A stretch of DNA of 64,000 nucleotides, taken from Cellulomonas sp. URHE0023. GTDB taxonomy: Bacteria > Actinomycetota > Actinomycetes > Actinomycetales > Cellulomonadaceae. Below are positions 42,384-50,903 of the stretch, piece by piece. A model generated the notes under the pieces. That model was not told the DNA's origin and did not search any database. It was given only the letters and a program-made list of their open reading frames with translations. Made by a program: the position numbers and the translations under genes. Location: NCBI RefSeq assembly GCF_000688475.1, contig NZ_JIAN01000006.1:124001-188000 (forward strand), read 5' to 3'. The first letter of the stretch is position 1, and every line of letters starts with the position of its first letter.

Positions 42384-42886
42384 GACGACACCCCTCTTTC
42401 CTGCAGGGCGAGCCGTAGGGCACGCAGGCCGTAGTGCAGGCGCGACTTCACGGTGCCTTCAGGGATCTGGTGCTCGTGCGCGAGCTCCGCGACGGACCGG
42501 CCACCGTAGTAGGCACCCACGACGACGGCGCGGTGCTCGGCGGACAGCTGCGCGAGCGCGTCCGAGACGAGCCATTGGTCCAGGACCGCCTGCGACTCGT
42601 CGGGCTGCACACGGTCGGGGGTCGCGTCGACGGTCCGCTCTCGGGCGTGCCGGGCGCTGCGGCGGTCGTCGATGACGAGGTTGCGCACCACGGTGTACAG
42701 CCAGGCGCGGGTCGCGTCCTGCTCACGAGCGAGCACCTCCGGGTGCTTCCAGGCACGGACCATGGCCTCCTGGACGACGTCCTGAGCGAGCGCGTGGTCA
42801 CCGGTGAGCCGCACGACGTACGACTGCAGCGGGCGCGCGTACGCCTGGTGCAGCGCGCGCATCAGCGCGTCCGGTTCGTCGCCCAC
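42380..42886 (-). CDS. ECF sigma factor (SigL-like)
   Basis: 168 residues. Region 2: HALAQDVVQEAMVRAWKHPE and RAWLYTVVRNLVIDDRRSAR; region 4: LSAEHRAVVVGAYYGGRSVA and IPEGTVKSRLHYGLRAL. GTG 42886 has GGAAGGAG 4 bases upstream. Cognate anti-sigma gene overlaps its stop. Its own upstream region carries TGAAC-N17-CGTT, and the same pattern faces the divergent lipoprotein gene, so both are probable targets. Confidence 0.9.
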   Translation of the reverse strand: MGDEPDALMRALHQAYARPLQSYVVRLTGDHALAQDVVQEAMVRAWKHPEVLAREQDATRAWLYTVVRNLVIDDRRSARHARERTVDATPDRVQPDESQAVLDQWLVSDALAQLSAEHRAVVVGAYYGGRSVAELAHEHQIPEGTVKSRLHYGLRALRLALQERGVSS

Positions 42887-42915
42887 ATCTCTCCTTCCGG
42901 CGTCCTACCCGGTCA

Positions 42916-42940
42916 ACGGGGCCGGGGCGTACGAAGTTCA
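42916..42940 (-). promoter_or_regulatory. ECF-type promoter candidate for the sigma/anti-sigma operon
   Basis: On the minus strand TGAAC (42940-42936) is followed after 17 bases by CGT (42918-42916, CGTT in full). This is the -35/-10 form used by SigL-like ECF factors (TGAAC then CGT). Expected autoregulation. Confidence 0.55.
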
Positions 42941-42948
42941 ACGGTCGA

Positions 42949-42973
42949 TGAACCTCACCCGCCTCGGGCTCGT
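42949..42973 (+). promoter_or_regulatory. ECF-type promoter candidate for the lipoprotein gene
   Basis: TGAAC (42949-42953), 17 bases, then CGT (42971-42973): same elements and identical spacing as the sigma gene promoter on the other strand. The two -35 elements form an inverted repeat, GTTCA, 8 bases, TGAAC. Confidence 0.55.
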
Positions 42974-43024
42974 GGTCCAGGTAGCCGGTGCAGCACCGGA
43001 AGCCATGAACCCAGGAGGTACATC

Positions 43025-43570
43025 GTGCGCACGTCCAAGCGGCTCTCGATCCTGTTCCCCGTCACCATGATGCTCGCCGTCGGCGCTCTCGCCGCCTGCG
43101 GCAGCTCGGGCGACAGCGGAGGCGGCGCCTACGGCGGCGGCGACTCGAGCACGCCCAGCGAGGCAGCCGAGTCGAGCGCGGCGCCGTCCGGCTCGGCGCC
43201 GGCCTCGGGCGCGCAGGCCGCCGACCTGTCCACCGCCGACACGTCGCTCGGCACCGTGGTCGTCGACGGCAGAGGCATGACCGCGTACTACTTCACCAAG
43301 GACACCAAGGACTCGGGCGTGAGCGCGTGCTCGGGCGACTGCGCGACAGCGTGGCCCGCGATCGAGACGACGTCGGACACCCCGAGCGTCGACGGTGTCA
43401 CCGGAACGGTCGGCACGATCCCCGCGGCCGACGGCGGCAAGCAGATCACGATCAACGGCATGCCGATCTACACCTTCGCGAAGGACATGGCGGCAGGTGA
43501 CGTCAACGGCCAGGACGCCAACGGCGTCTGGTACGTGATCGCGCCCGACGGGACGATGATCGAGGACTGA
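43025..43570 (+). CDS. Lipoprotein with Yx(FWY)xxD repeats (COG4315)
   Basis: 181 residues. Signal peptide with lipobox ALAACGSS (acylated Cys near 25), a Gly/Ser/Ala-rich linker (about 30-65), then the secreted-repeat domain of COG4315: MTAYYFTKDTKDSGVSACSG and MPIYTFAKDMAAGDVNGQ, each carrying Yx(F/W/Y)xxD. A CSGDC motif is also present. Function of the family is unknown; in some bacteria it is linked to electron transfer or envelope stress. GTG 43025 has AGGAGG 7 bases upstream. Probable target of the adjacent SigL-like factor. Confidence 0.9.
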   Translation: MRTSKRLSILFPVTMMLAVGALAACGSSGDSGGGAYGGGDSSTPSEAAESSAAPSGSAPASGAQAADLSTADTSLGTVVVDGRGMTAYYFTKDTKDSGVSACSGDCATAWPAIETTSDTPSVDGVTGTVGTIPAADGGKQITINGMPIYTFAKDMAAGDVNGQDANGVWYVIAPDGTMIED

Positions 43571-43574
43571 GCGC

Positions 43575-43955
43575 TCAGCTGGTCTCCACGTTGAGGACGT
43601 TCCCGTCCGGGTCGGCGAACCACGCGGCACGCATCGACCCGGACGTGAGCACACCGTCGACCCACTCACCCTCGGGCACGTCGAACGTCTGCAGCTCCAC
43701 GCCTGCCGACCTCAGGGCCGCGACCTCGGCATCGAACGCGTCACCCGCGACCTGGAACGAGATCGCCGTGGCCTTGTTGGTCCCGGCATAGCTCGACGGG
43801 TAGACGAGGAACCCGCCGTTGGCGGATCGGTACAGGACACCTTCGGGGATCTCCTCGTCCCGTGCGGTGAAGCCCAGCGTCCCTTCGTAGAACGCGCGTG
43901 CCCGATCGAGATCCGTCACTGCCAGGACGGGGATCGCGGGGTGGGCGGAGAGCAT
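43575..43955 (-). CDS. VOC-family (glyoxalase-like) protein
   Basis: 126 residues, the betaalphabetabetabeta module of the vicinal oxygen chelate family: IPVLAVTDLDRARAFYEGTL, GFLVYPSSYAGTNKATAISF and a final RAAWFADPDGNVLNVETS, where the terminal Glu is a usual metal ligand. ATG 43955 has GGAGG 6 bases upstream. Could be an isomerase, dioxygenase or resistance-like binding protein; no substrate clue. Ends 4 bases from the convergent lipoprotein stop; divergent from the sigma factor gene. Confidence 0.85.
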   Translation of the reverse strand: MLSAHPAIPVLAVTDLDRARAFYEGTLGFTARDEEIPEGVLYRSANGGFLVYPSSYAGTNKATAISFQVAGDAFDAEVAALRSAGVELQTFDVPEGEWVDGVLTSGSMRAAWFADPDGNVLNVETS

Positions 43956-44034
43956 GGCGGCCTCCAGCGCGGGCCAGACGACCATCGGCTGGCCGGCTGG
44001 TTCGACCGTAGGACCACGCGCGGAGGCGGTCAAC

Positions 44035-44061
44035 GGTCACGTCGTGGGTGTCGGCTACGTC
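44035..44061 (+). promoter_or_regulatory. Candidate autoregulatory promoter, ECF41-like
   Basis: GGTCACG (44035-44041), 16 bases, CGTC (44058-44061). The ECF41 group is reported to use TGTCACA-N16-CGTC; here the -10 and spacing match exactly and the -35 matches 5 of 7. It lies 31 bases before the sigma factor start. Confidence 0.4.
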
Positions 44062-44092
44062 AGGAGGGTGAAACGACGAGAGGATGACCGCG

Positions 44093-44959
44093 ATGAGCGA
44101 CGACGAGTACCTGGCCCGCCGGTTCGAGGAGAACCGTGGACGGCTGACCGCGGTGGCCTACCGGATGCTGGGCTCGACCGCCGAGGCGGACGACGCCGTG
44201 CAGGACGCCTGGTTGCGCCTCGACCGAGCAGACTCCGAGGGGGTCGACAACCTCCCCGGCTGGCTCACGACCGTCGTCGCGCGCATCTGCCTGGACCGGC
44301 TCCGCAGCCGGACGTCTCGGCGCGAGGACCCGCTCGACGTCGAGCGGCCCTGGGTCGACGAGGACGCCGTCGACCCCGCGCAGGAGGCCGTGCTGGCGGA
44401 CTCGGTGGGGCTCGCGATGCTCGTGGTGCTCGAGCACCTGACCCCTGCCGAGCGGCTCGCGTTCGTGCTGCACGACATGTTCGCGGTCCCGTTCGACGAG
44501 ATCGCACCCATGGTCGCCAGGACGCCTGAGGCCACCCGCCAGCTGGCCAGCAGGGCCCGACGCCGGGTCCAGGGCGCTCCGACTCGTGTTGAGACCGATC
44601 TCGTCCGTCAGCGCGAGGTCGTCGACGCGTTCCTGACCGCGGCGCGCGGCGGCGACTTCGAGGCCCTGCTCGCGACTCTCGACCCCGATGTCGTCCTGCG
44701 GGTCGACGCCAAGGTCGCCTCGTTCGGGTTCCTCAAGGACACGGTGGGAGCGCAGGAGGTCGCCCTCGGGTTCAACGGCGCCGCGCAGACCGCCGAGCTC
44801 GCCCTTCTGGGCGGCGCGGTCGGCCTCATGTGGGCCCCGGGCGGTGTCCCGCGGACCGCGTTCGTGGTCACGATCGAGGACGGACTGATCGTGGCGATCG
44901 ACCTGTCCATGGACCCCGACGTGCTCAAGCGCCTCGACCCGGTCCCCCTCGACTTCTGA
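44093..44959 (+). CDS. ECF sigma factor with SnoaL-like C-terminal domain (SigJ / ECF41-56 type)
   Basis: 288 residues. Region 2: LTAVAYRMLGSTAEADDAVQ with PGWLTTVVARICLDRLRSR; region 4: LTPAERLAFVLHDMFAVPFD and IAPMVARTPEATRQLASRAR. Residues about 180-288 form a SnoaL/NTF2-like domain (VVDAFLTAARGGDFEALLAT, LDPDVVLRVD) that regulates activity in cis in these groups. The DGGG motif typical of ECF41 is replaced by VDAKV, so ECF56 is an alternative class. ATG 44093 has GAGAGG 9 bases upstream; ATG 44084 would touch it. No anti-sigma gene nearby. Confidence 0.88.
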   Translation: MSDDEYLARRFEENRGRLTAVAYRMLGSTAEADDAVQDAWLRLDRADSEGVDNLPGWLTTVVARICLDRLRSRTSRREDPLDVERPWVDEDAVDPAQEAVLADSVGLAMLVVLEHLTPAERLAFVLHDMFAVPFDEIAPMVARTPEATRQLASRARRRVQGAPTRVETDLVRQREVVDAFLTAARGGDFEALLATLDPDVVLRVDAKVASFGFLKDTVGAQEVALGFNGAAQTAELALLGGAVGLMWAPGGVPRTAFVVTIEDGLIVAIDLSMDPDVLKRLDPVPLDF

Positions 44960-44982
44960 GGACCGGGTTCCGGGGCGCCCGA

Positions 44983-45243
44983 TCAGGCCGTGGCGTGCGT
45001 CGACCCCTGCGGCGCGCTCGGGACGTAGGTCACGCGCTGGGCGGGCATCAGGATCCACAGGATCGGGTAGATGAGCAGCTGACTGCCCGGGAGGACGAGC
45101 AGGACCAGGACGAAGAGCAGGCGTGCGGGCCAGGGCTCGATGCCGAACCGCTGCCCCAGGCCTGCGCAGACGCCACCCAGGACCCTGCCCTGGACCGGAC
45201 GGACCAGCCCCTGCTCGGTCATGCTCTCGTGGATCGTTCCCAT
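44983..45243 (-). CDS. PspC-domain membrane protein
   Basis: 86 residues. LVRPVQGRVLGGVCAGLGQR is the PspC signature and RLLFVLVLLVLPGSQLLIYP with ILWILMPAQ the membrane hairpin. PspC proteins sense envelope stress or modulate phage-shock responses; stand-alone forms in actinobacteria are uncharacterised. ATG 45243 has AGGAAG 7 bases before it. Convergent with the SigJ-like gene. Confidence 0.87.
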   Translation of the reverse strand: MGTIHESMTEQGLVRPVQGRVLGGVCAGLGQRFGIEPWPARLLFVLVLLVLPGSQLLIYPILWILMPAQRVTYVPSAPQGSTHATA

Positions 45244-45499
45244 CGTGTCTTCCTGCCCCTTCGTCTGTCGTGCTCGTGTACCTCCCATCGTGGTCGCCGG
45301 ACTGTGTGCACACATCGGGGGTTCCCCGGAGTTCCACCCTGAGCGGAGTCGCTCGTCCCCCTGGCCTGGGACGCCTAGGCTCTCGGGGTGGCCGTGCTAG
45401 TTTCGGCGCGACACATGCTTGACCATCCCGTGACCATTGAGCGATATGGCGATGACGCAGTCTCCATCGCTTGTTCCGTGCTGGACGTGAAGGACGACG
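45244..45499 (+). promoter_or_regulatory. Upstream region of the TelA-PknG operon
   Basis: A 256-base interval with no gene seen. TTGACC (45419-45424) and GATATG (45443-45448), 18 bases apart, are a possible -35/-10 pair about 50 bases before telA; the A/T content rises locally around them. GCGATG...CATCGC (10-base loop) is a weak dyad after it. If this is the only promoter, it drives ten genes. Confidence 0.35.
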
Positions 45500-46717
45500 A
45501 TGACCGACGCAGCCCCCCTCCAGCCCCCGGCTCCGCAGTCGGTGTTCGCGCTCGAGGCGCCCGCTCCGCCCGTCCCGGTGTCGACGACGCAGGCGCCCGC
45601 GATGGCACCCAAGATCGACGCTGCCGCGCTGCCAGGCCTCGACGCGAAGGTCGACGCGTACGTCACCAGCCTCATGGCCGCACAGGCCGGGTCGCCCGAG
45701 CTGGCCGCCAAGGCCGACGACATCCGTCTCATGGGTGACTCCGACATCCGCGCCGCGGCGGACAGCTCCAACCGCCTCCTGCAGACGCCGGTCAAGGCGA
45801 TGCGTGACGGCGGCGTCTCGGGCACCTCCCAGATCAGCAAGTCGCTGCTCGACCTGCGCAAGACCGTCGAGGACCTGGACCCGAGCGAGGCCACGGTCGG
45901 CAAGAAGCTCCTCGGACTCATCCCGTTCGGCGACTCGCTGACCGACTACTTCCGCCGGTACGAGAGCTCGCAGAAGCAGATCGACGCGATCGTCCGCGCC
46001 CTGTACAACGGTCAGGACGAGCTGCGCAAGGACAACGCCGCGCTCAACCTGGAGAAGCAGCACCTCTGGGACACGATGGCGCGCCTCCACCAGTACATCT
46101 ACGTCGCCGAGTCGCTCGACACGCGCCTGTCGGCGACCATCGCGCAGCTGGACGCGACCGACCCCGAGCGCGCCAAGGCGCTGCGCCAGGACGTCGTGTT
46201 CTACGTGCGCCAGAAGCACCAGGACCTGCTCACGCAGCTCGCGGTGAGCATCCAGGGCTACCTGGCGATCGACATCATCATCAAGAACAACCTGGAGCTC
46301 ATCAAGGGCGTCGACCGCGCCACGACGACCACCGTGTCGGCGCTGCGGACCGCCGTGATCGTGGCGCAGGCGCTCAACAACCAGAAGCTCGTGCTCGATC
46401 AGATCACCGCGTTGAACACGACGACCTCGGGTCTGATCGCCTCCACCGCGAAGATGCTCAAGGAGCAGTCCGCGGACATCCAGCAGCAGGCCGCCAGCGC
46501 GACCGTCGGCCTGGCCCAGCTGCAGCAGGCATTCAGCGACATCTACGCGACCATGGACTCGATCGACGACTTCAAGGTCAAGGCGCTCGACTCGATGGCC
46601 CAGACCGTCGGGGTCCTGCAGACCGAGACCACCAAGGCGCAGAGCTACCTCGACCGGGTGCGTCGCGCAGACACCACCGAGGTGGCGGGCGGATCGCTCG
46701 ACCTCGGGCTGAGCTGA
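45500..46717 (+). CDS. telA: TelA-family (toxic anion resistance) protein
   Basis: 405 residues, largely helical, Pfam TelA type. A Pro/Ala-rich N-terminus is followed by LPGLDAKVDAYVTSLMAAQA, the conserved VGKKLLGLIPFGDSLTDYFR and RYESSQKQIDAIVRALYNGQ, and FYVRQKHQDLLTQLAVSIQG with IIIKNNLELIKGVDRATTTT. Named for tellurite resistance, but the broad role appears to be in envelope or stress complexes. First gene of a ten-gene operon; ATG 45500 has GAAGGA 6 bases upstream. The next gene resembles its usual XpaC partner. Confidence 0.92.
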   Translation: MTDAAPLQPPAPQSVFALEAPAPPVPVSTTQAPAMAPKIDAAALPGLDAKVDAYVTSLMAAQAGSPELAAKADDIRLMGDSDIRAAADSSNRLLQTPVKAMRDGGVSGTSQISKSLLDLRKTVEDLDPSEATVGKKLLGLIPFGDSLTDYFRRYESSQKQIDAIVRALYNGQDELRKDNAALNLEKQHLWDTMARLHQYIYVAESLDTRLSATIAQLDATDPERAKALRQDVVFYVRQKHQDLLTQLAVSIQGYLAIDIIIKNNLELIKGVDRATTTTVSALRTAVIVAQALNNQKLVLDQITALNTTTSGLIASTAKMLKEQSADIQQQAASATVGLAQLQQAFSDIYATMDSIDDFKVKALDSMAQTVGVLQTETTKAQSYLDRVRRADTTEVAGGSLDLGLS

Positions 46718-46748
46718 ACTTGCCGGTCTGCCGAGGATCGAGCGCTGG

Positions 46749-47288
46749 ATGAGCTGGTTCGGACGCCTGCGGGGGCAGCGTCGACAGCCCGAGGTGCCCG
46801 CCGAGCCACCCCCTCCGACGTCGGCGGAGATCGTCGCGTCCGCCCACGCCGTCGAGCAGCAGATCGTGGGACGCGTGCCCGCTGCGGTGACCGCGCGCGT
46901 CCACGGCATCGCACGCACGGTCGAGGTCATGGCACCGCGCCTCGACCGGCTCGGAGCCGGTAGCCACCAGGCGTTCACGGTCGTCGCGACCGCGACGAGC
47001 TACCTGCCCGAGGCGGTCGGCAGCTACCTGCGGCTCCCCCGCGACTTCGCCGACCGGCGCGTGGTGTCGAAGGGGAAGACCTCCCTGATGCTGCTGTGCG
47101 ACCAGCTCGACCTGCTCGACCTCACGCTCGACAAGATCTCCGACGCTGTCTCGCGGCAGGACGCGGACGCGCTCGTCGCGCACGGCCTGTTCCTGGCGGA
47201 GAAGTTCGGCGGCGGCTCGTCGCTCGAGCTCGCCCCCGACGCGGGCCGCGACACGCCACAGGCGGGGAGCCCGGTCGACCACCCATGA
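46749..47288 (+). CDS. XpaC-like partner of TelA
   Basis: 179 residues. A short basic N-terminus (SWFGRLRGQRRQPE) is followed by a Pro-rich linker and a helical domain with YLPEAVGSYLRLPRDFADRR, VVSKGKTSLMLLCDQLDLLD and LTLDKISDAVSRQDADALVA. The arrangement of LP...YL, GK and a long final helix resembles the C-terminal part of XpaC proteins that pair with TelA, although similarity is modest. Stop overlaps the AAA gene start. Probably cytoplasmic. Biochemical role unknown. Confidence 0.65.
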   Translation: MSWFGRLRGQRRQPEVPAEPPPPTSAEIVASAHAVEQQIVGRVPAAVTARVHGIARTVEVMAPRLDRLGAGSHQAFTVVATATSYLPEAVGSYLRLPRDFADRRVVSKGKTSLMLLCDQLDLLDLTLDKISDAVSRQDADALVAHGLFLAEKFGGGSSLELAPDAGRDTPQAGSPVDHP

Positions 47289-48673
47289 CTGGAGCAGCGA
47301 TGAGACTGTCCGACGCCCTCGACGCGCTGGAGCGTGCCGGCGCCGCCGCCGGCCTGGACGCCGCGGCGGCCCGTGACGAGGGTGCGCGGCTGTCGGCCGC
47401 TGTAGCCGAGTCGATCACCGGGGCACCGGGCGCATGGCTCACGGCGGTCGGCTCGCCGGACGCCTCGTTCGGTGCGTTCTTCGAGGCCGCTGCCAGTGCT
47501 CGTCGGTGGCGGACCTCGCCGACCGACCTGCTCGCCGGGATCGCCGGGACACCCGCGGGGGACGCGTACGCGGCGGCCCTCGCCGACGTGATCTCGGCCG
47601 CCTGCGAGCTCGGGCCTGCGGACATCGGCGTCATCGCCCGCGCCTCGGCGACGGCCGCCGTCCAGCTGGCGACCACCCGGGGCGCAGGGCCTGCTGCGCC
47701 AAGCGCAGACCCGCCGTCTGCCGTGCCGTTCCCGGGCCTGCCAGCTCCTGCGGCGGCCGCCGCAGGAGCCGCGTCGGCGTGGACGCCGAGCGACCCTGAG
47801 CCCAGGGAGCGCACGCTCGAGGAGCTGCTCGCCGAGCTGGATGCGCTCGTCGGGCTGGCCGCCGTCAAGGAGCAGATCCGCCAGCAGACACAGCTCCTGC
47901 GCGTCGAGCGCCTGCGCACGGAGGCCGGTCTCACGACGCCCACGCTCACCCGGCACCTTGTCTTCCTCGGGAACCCCGGGACGGGCAAGACGACCGTCGC
48001 CCGGCTCGTGTCCGGCATCTACCGTGCGCTCGGGCTGCTGACCAAGGGGCACCTGGTCGAGGTCGACCGGTCCGAGCTCGTCGCCGGCTACCTCGGGCAG
48101 ACGGCCGTGAAGACGTCCGAGGTCGTGGCCACGGCGATCGGCGGCGTGCTGTTCATCGACGAGGCGTACGGCCTGGCCGAGGACCAGTACGGCGCCGAGG
48201 CGGTGAACACGCTGGTCAAGGACATGGAGGACCACCGTGAGGATCTCGTCGTGATCGTCGCCGGATACCCAGGACCGATGGCGACGTTCCTCGCGACCAA
48301 CCCCGGGCTCGAGAGCCGGTTCTCGACGACGGTCGAGTTCACCGACTACACCGACGCGGAGCTGCGCGAGATCTTCGAGCGGACCGCTCGCAAGGCCGAC
48401 TTCGAGCCCTCGCCCGAGACGCTCGCGCGGTTCGAGGAGATCGCCTCGCTCCAGGTCCGCGACGAGGGGTTCGGGAACGGCCGCTACGTGCGCAACATGC
48501 TGGACCAGGCCATCACCCGGCACGCGTGGCGCCTGCGGGACGTTGAGCAACCGAGCGTCGAGCAGCTCAGGCTGCTGCTCCCGGAGGACCTCGTGGCGGC
48601 GCCCGACGACGGGGACCACGAGCCGGAGCACATGGCGGTCGCCGAACCGACACACCTGGAGGAGCCCGCGTGA
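47285..48673 (+). CDS. CbbX/SpoVK-type AAA ATPase
   Basis: 462 residues. The N-terminal 175 residues are Ala-rich and helical with no recognised domain. The AAA module starts at LDALVGLAAVKEQIRQQTQL and includes Walker A FLGNPGTGKTTVARL (near 229), VGKLVAGYLGQT-type pore region (SELVAGYLGQTAVKTSEVVA), Walker B GVLFIDEAYGL (near 288) and the Arg region NPGLESRFSTTVEF. CbbX/SpoVK-like ATPases remodel protein complexes; in other genomes they are linked to type VII secretion or rubisco. ATG 47285 overlaps the previous stop (ATGA). Confidence 0.92.
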   Translation: MTGAAMRLSDALDALERAGAAAGLDAAAARDEGARLSAAVAESITGAPGAWLTAVGSPDASFGAFFEAAASARRWRTSPTDLLAGIAGTPAGDAYAAALADVISAACELGPADIGVIARASATAAVQLATTRGAGPAAPSADPPSAVPFPGLPAPAAAAAGAASAWTPSDPEPRERTLEELLAELDALVGLAAVKEQIRQQTQLLRVERLRTEAGLTTPTLTRHLVFLGNPGTGKTTVARLVSGIYRALGLLTKGHLVEVDRSELVAGYLGQTAVKTSEVVATAIGGVLFIDEAYGLAEDQYGAEAVNTLVKDMEDHREDLVVIVAGYPGPMATFLATNPGLESRFSTTVEFTDYTDAELREIFERTARKADFEPSPETLARFEEIASLQVRDEGFGNGRYVRNMLDQAITRHAWRLRDVEQPSVEQLRLLLPEDLVAAPDDGDHEPEHMAVAEPTHLEEPA

Positions 48674-49941
48674 CGCAGACGATCGCACCGCCGCAACCTG
48701 CGCCCCTGCCCGTCCCGTCCGTCGCGGCGACGAAGCGCCGCGGGGCGCTCAGCCGCACGCCCGGACGTATGCGCCTCGCGGGCGTCGTCGCCGTGCTGGC
48801 GTCGCTGGCGGTCGGCGTGCTCGGCGTCCAGACGGGCCAGGCGCAGTCGAAGGCGCTCGCGAGTGCGGAGGCCGACACGCGGCAGCTCGTCGGCATCCAG
48901 GATGTGCGCAACGACCTCGTGGTCGCGGACGCGACGGCCACCAACGCGTTCCTCGTCGGCGGGCTCGAACCGCCAGCGCAGCGCGCGACGTATGACGAGG
49001 CGATCGCCTCGGCTGCCAACGGTCTTGCCCGGCTCGCCGGTTCGAACGAGGCGGACGCGGAGCTGCTCGGCAAGGCGACCGCGGGCCTGACCACCTACAC
49101 GGGGCTCGTCGAGCAGGCGCGTGCGAACAACCGTCAGGGCTTCCCCGTCGGTGCCGCCTACCTCGATCAGGCCTCCACGGTGCTGCGCTCGGACGTGCTG
49201 CCTGAGCTCGACACCCTGGTGCAGACCAACGCCGACCGGGTCGACTCCTCCTTCGACGCCGTGAGCGCGACGCCATGGCTGCTCGCACTCGGCCTGGTCT
49301 CGCTCGTCGCGTTCGTCGTCGTGCAGACGTGGCTCGCGAGGCGTACGCACCGGCGGCTCAACTCCGGCCTGTTCTGGGCGACGATCCTCGCCCTGGCCGC
49401 CAGCGTCGCGGGCGCCTTCGTCCTGGGTACCACCGCGGCGTCGGCCTCGGACGTCCGGGACGGCTCGTATGCGGACACGGTCGCGGTGTCGAAGGCGTAC
49501 TCGCTCGCGAACGACGCCAAGTCCATGGAGTCGTTCACGTTGATCAAGCGCGGCTCTGGCCAGGCGTACGAAGAGACGTTCCAGTCCGAGACCGCGCAGG
49601 CGCGCGAGCTGCTGGCAGGCGTCGACGACGCGCTCGTGCAGTCGCTCGACGCGTGGACCGCCAAGCACGCCGAGATCCGCGAGAAGGACGACGCGGGCCA
49701 GTGGGACGAGGCGGTCGCGCTCGCGATCAGCACCGAGCCGGACTCACCCAATGCGGCGTTCGACGCGTTCACGACTGCGGCGTCCGAGAGCCTGCAGGCC
49801 AGCGCGGCGGCGACCCAGGAGGCGCTGTCCGGGGCGGGAAGCTCTGCGGTGCTCGTGGGCTGGCTCATCCTCGCGGCCGGTCTGCTGGCGGCCGTCCTCA
49901 GCTGGCGCGGGATCTCGAAGCGGGTGGAGGAGTACCGGTGA
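48670..49941 (+). CDS. glnX: GlnX-like membrane sensor
   Basis: 423 residues, four membrane helices (about 33-55, 202-222, 235-256, 392-413), making two external helical loops of about 145 and 135 residues. The loops look like tandem four-helix sensor domains (LVGIQDVRNDLVVADATATN, SLANDAKSMESFTLIKRGSG). No kinase or HAMP domain follows. This layout and its position just before GlnH and PknG match mycobacterial GlnX (Rv0412c), which passes the ligand state of periplasmic GlnH to PknG across the membrane. GTG 48670 overlaps the AAA stop. Confidence 0.85.
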   Translation: MTQTIAPPQPAPLPVPSVAATKRRGALSRTPGRMRLAGVVAVLASLAVGVLGVQTGQAQSKALASAEADTRQLVGIQDVRNDLVVADATATNAFLVGGLEPPAQRATYDEAIASAANGLARLAGSNEADAELLGKATAGLTTYTGLVEQARANNRQGFPVGAAYLDQASTVLRSDVLPELDTLVQTNADRVDSSFDAVSATPWLLALGLVSLVAFVVVQTWLARRTHRRLNSGLFWATILALAASVAGAFVLGTTAASASDVRDGSYADTVAVSKAYSLANDAKSMESFTLIKRGSGQAYEETFQSETAQARELLAGVDDALVQSLDAWTAKHAEIREKDDAGQWDEAVALAISTEPDSPNAAFDAFTTAASESLQASAAATQEALSGAGSSAVLVGWLILAAGLLAAVLSWRGISKRVEEYR

Positions 49942-50903
49942 GGCGCACACCGCTGGGCCGTAGGGGCCTGCCCGCCATCGTCGCGCTGGCCGTCGGGGCG
50001 CTCGTCGTCCTGACCGGGTGCGACCCGTCGACGACGCCCGACCCTCAGGTCACCGCGACGCCTGAGCCGACCCCGGCAGCCGCTGCCCCGGTCGTGGAGT
50101 GCGACGACGCGACCACGTCGTACGCTCCCGACCCCGGCCTCACCGGAAGCACCGTGCAGGCGATCCAGGCGCGCGGCTCGCTGACCGTCGGGGTCTCGGC
50201 GGACACGCTGCTCATGGGCTCGCGCGACCCGCTGACCGGACAGATCGAGGGCTTCGACATCGACGTGCTGCACCTCGTGTCTGCGGCGCTGTTCGGCGGC
50301 GACCCGAACAGGCTCCAGTTCCGGGTCATCACCTCCGGCCAGCGCTTGGACGTGCTGAAGAACCACGAGGTGGACCTGGTCGCCCGCACGTTCACCATGA
50401 ACTGCGCGCGATGGCAGGACATCGCGTTCTCGGCCGAGTACCTCCAGGCCGGACAGAAGGTCCTGGTCACCCGGGACTCGACCGCGACGAGCATCGACGA
50501 CCTGGCCGGCCAACGGGTCTGCGCGCCCGAGAGCACGACGACCCTCGAGCGGCTGAAGGACGACTACCCCGAGGTCACCGCGGTCAGCGCGCCGACGCAC
50601 ACGCAGTGCCTGGTGCTGTTCCAGGAGGGTCGCGTGGACGGCATCACGGGCGACGACACGGTGCTGGCCGGATTCGCGGCGCAGGACCCGTACGCCAAGG
50701 TCGTCGGCGACGCGCTGAGCTCCGAGCCGTACGGTGTCGGCGTCGCGGCCGACCAGGTGGACCTGGTGCGGTTCGTCAACGCGGTCCTGGACCGGGCGAA
50801 GGCGGACGGCACCTGGGCGGCGATGTACGACCGCTGGCTGCACGCGCTCGGGCCCGCACCGGTGCCGCCGGCGTCGGTCTACGGCCGGGTCCCGCCCAGG
50901 TGA
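49938..50903 (+). CDS. glnH: GlnH-like solute-binding lipoprotein
   Basis: 321 residues. Signal peptide with lipobox VVLTGCDPS (Cys near 28), Pro/Thr-rich linker, then a type II amino-acid-binding fold: GSLTVGVSADTLLMGSRDPL, GFDIDVLHLVSAALFGG, EVDLVARTFTMNCARW, GQRVCAPESTTTLERL and EPYGVGVAADQVDLVRFVN. Two Cys pairs suggest disulfides. No ABC permease or ATPase is nearby, so it is a sensor component, as shown for mycobacterial GlnH, which binds Asp and Glu. GTG 49938 has GGAGGAG 5 bases upstream and overlaps the GlnX stop. Confidence 0.9.
   Translation: MRRTPLGRRGLPAIVALAVGALVVLTGCDPSTTPDPQVTATPEPTPAAAAPVVECDDATTSYAPDPGLTGSTVQAIQARGSLTVGVSADTLLMGSRDPLTGQIEGFDIDVLHLVSAALFGGDPNRLQFRVITSGQRLDVLKNHEVDLVARTFTMNCARWQDIAFSAEYLQAGQKVLVTRDSTATSIDDLAGQRVCAPESTTTLERLKDDYPEVTAVSAPTHTQCLVLFQEGRVDGITGDDTVLAGFAAQDPYAKVVGDALSSEPYGVGVAADQVDLVRFVNAVLDRAKADGTWAAMYDRWLHALGPAPVPPASVYGRVPPR

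Noticed and set aside
44060-46978. A 972-codon open frame on the minus strand opposite the SigJ-like, PspC and telA genes
   Set aside because: Product is low-complexity Arg/Gly/Asp with no domain, and it lies opposite strongly supported genes. It is an artefact of codon bias in GC-rich DNA.
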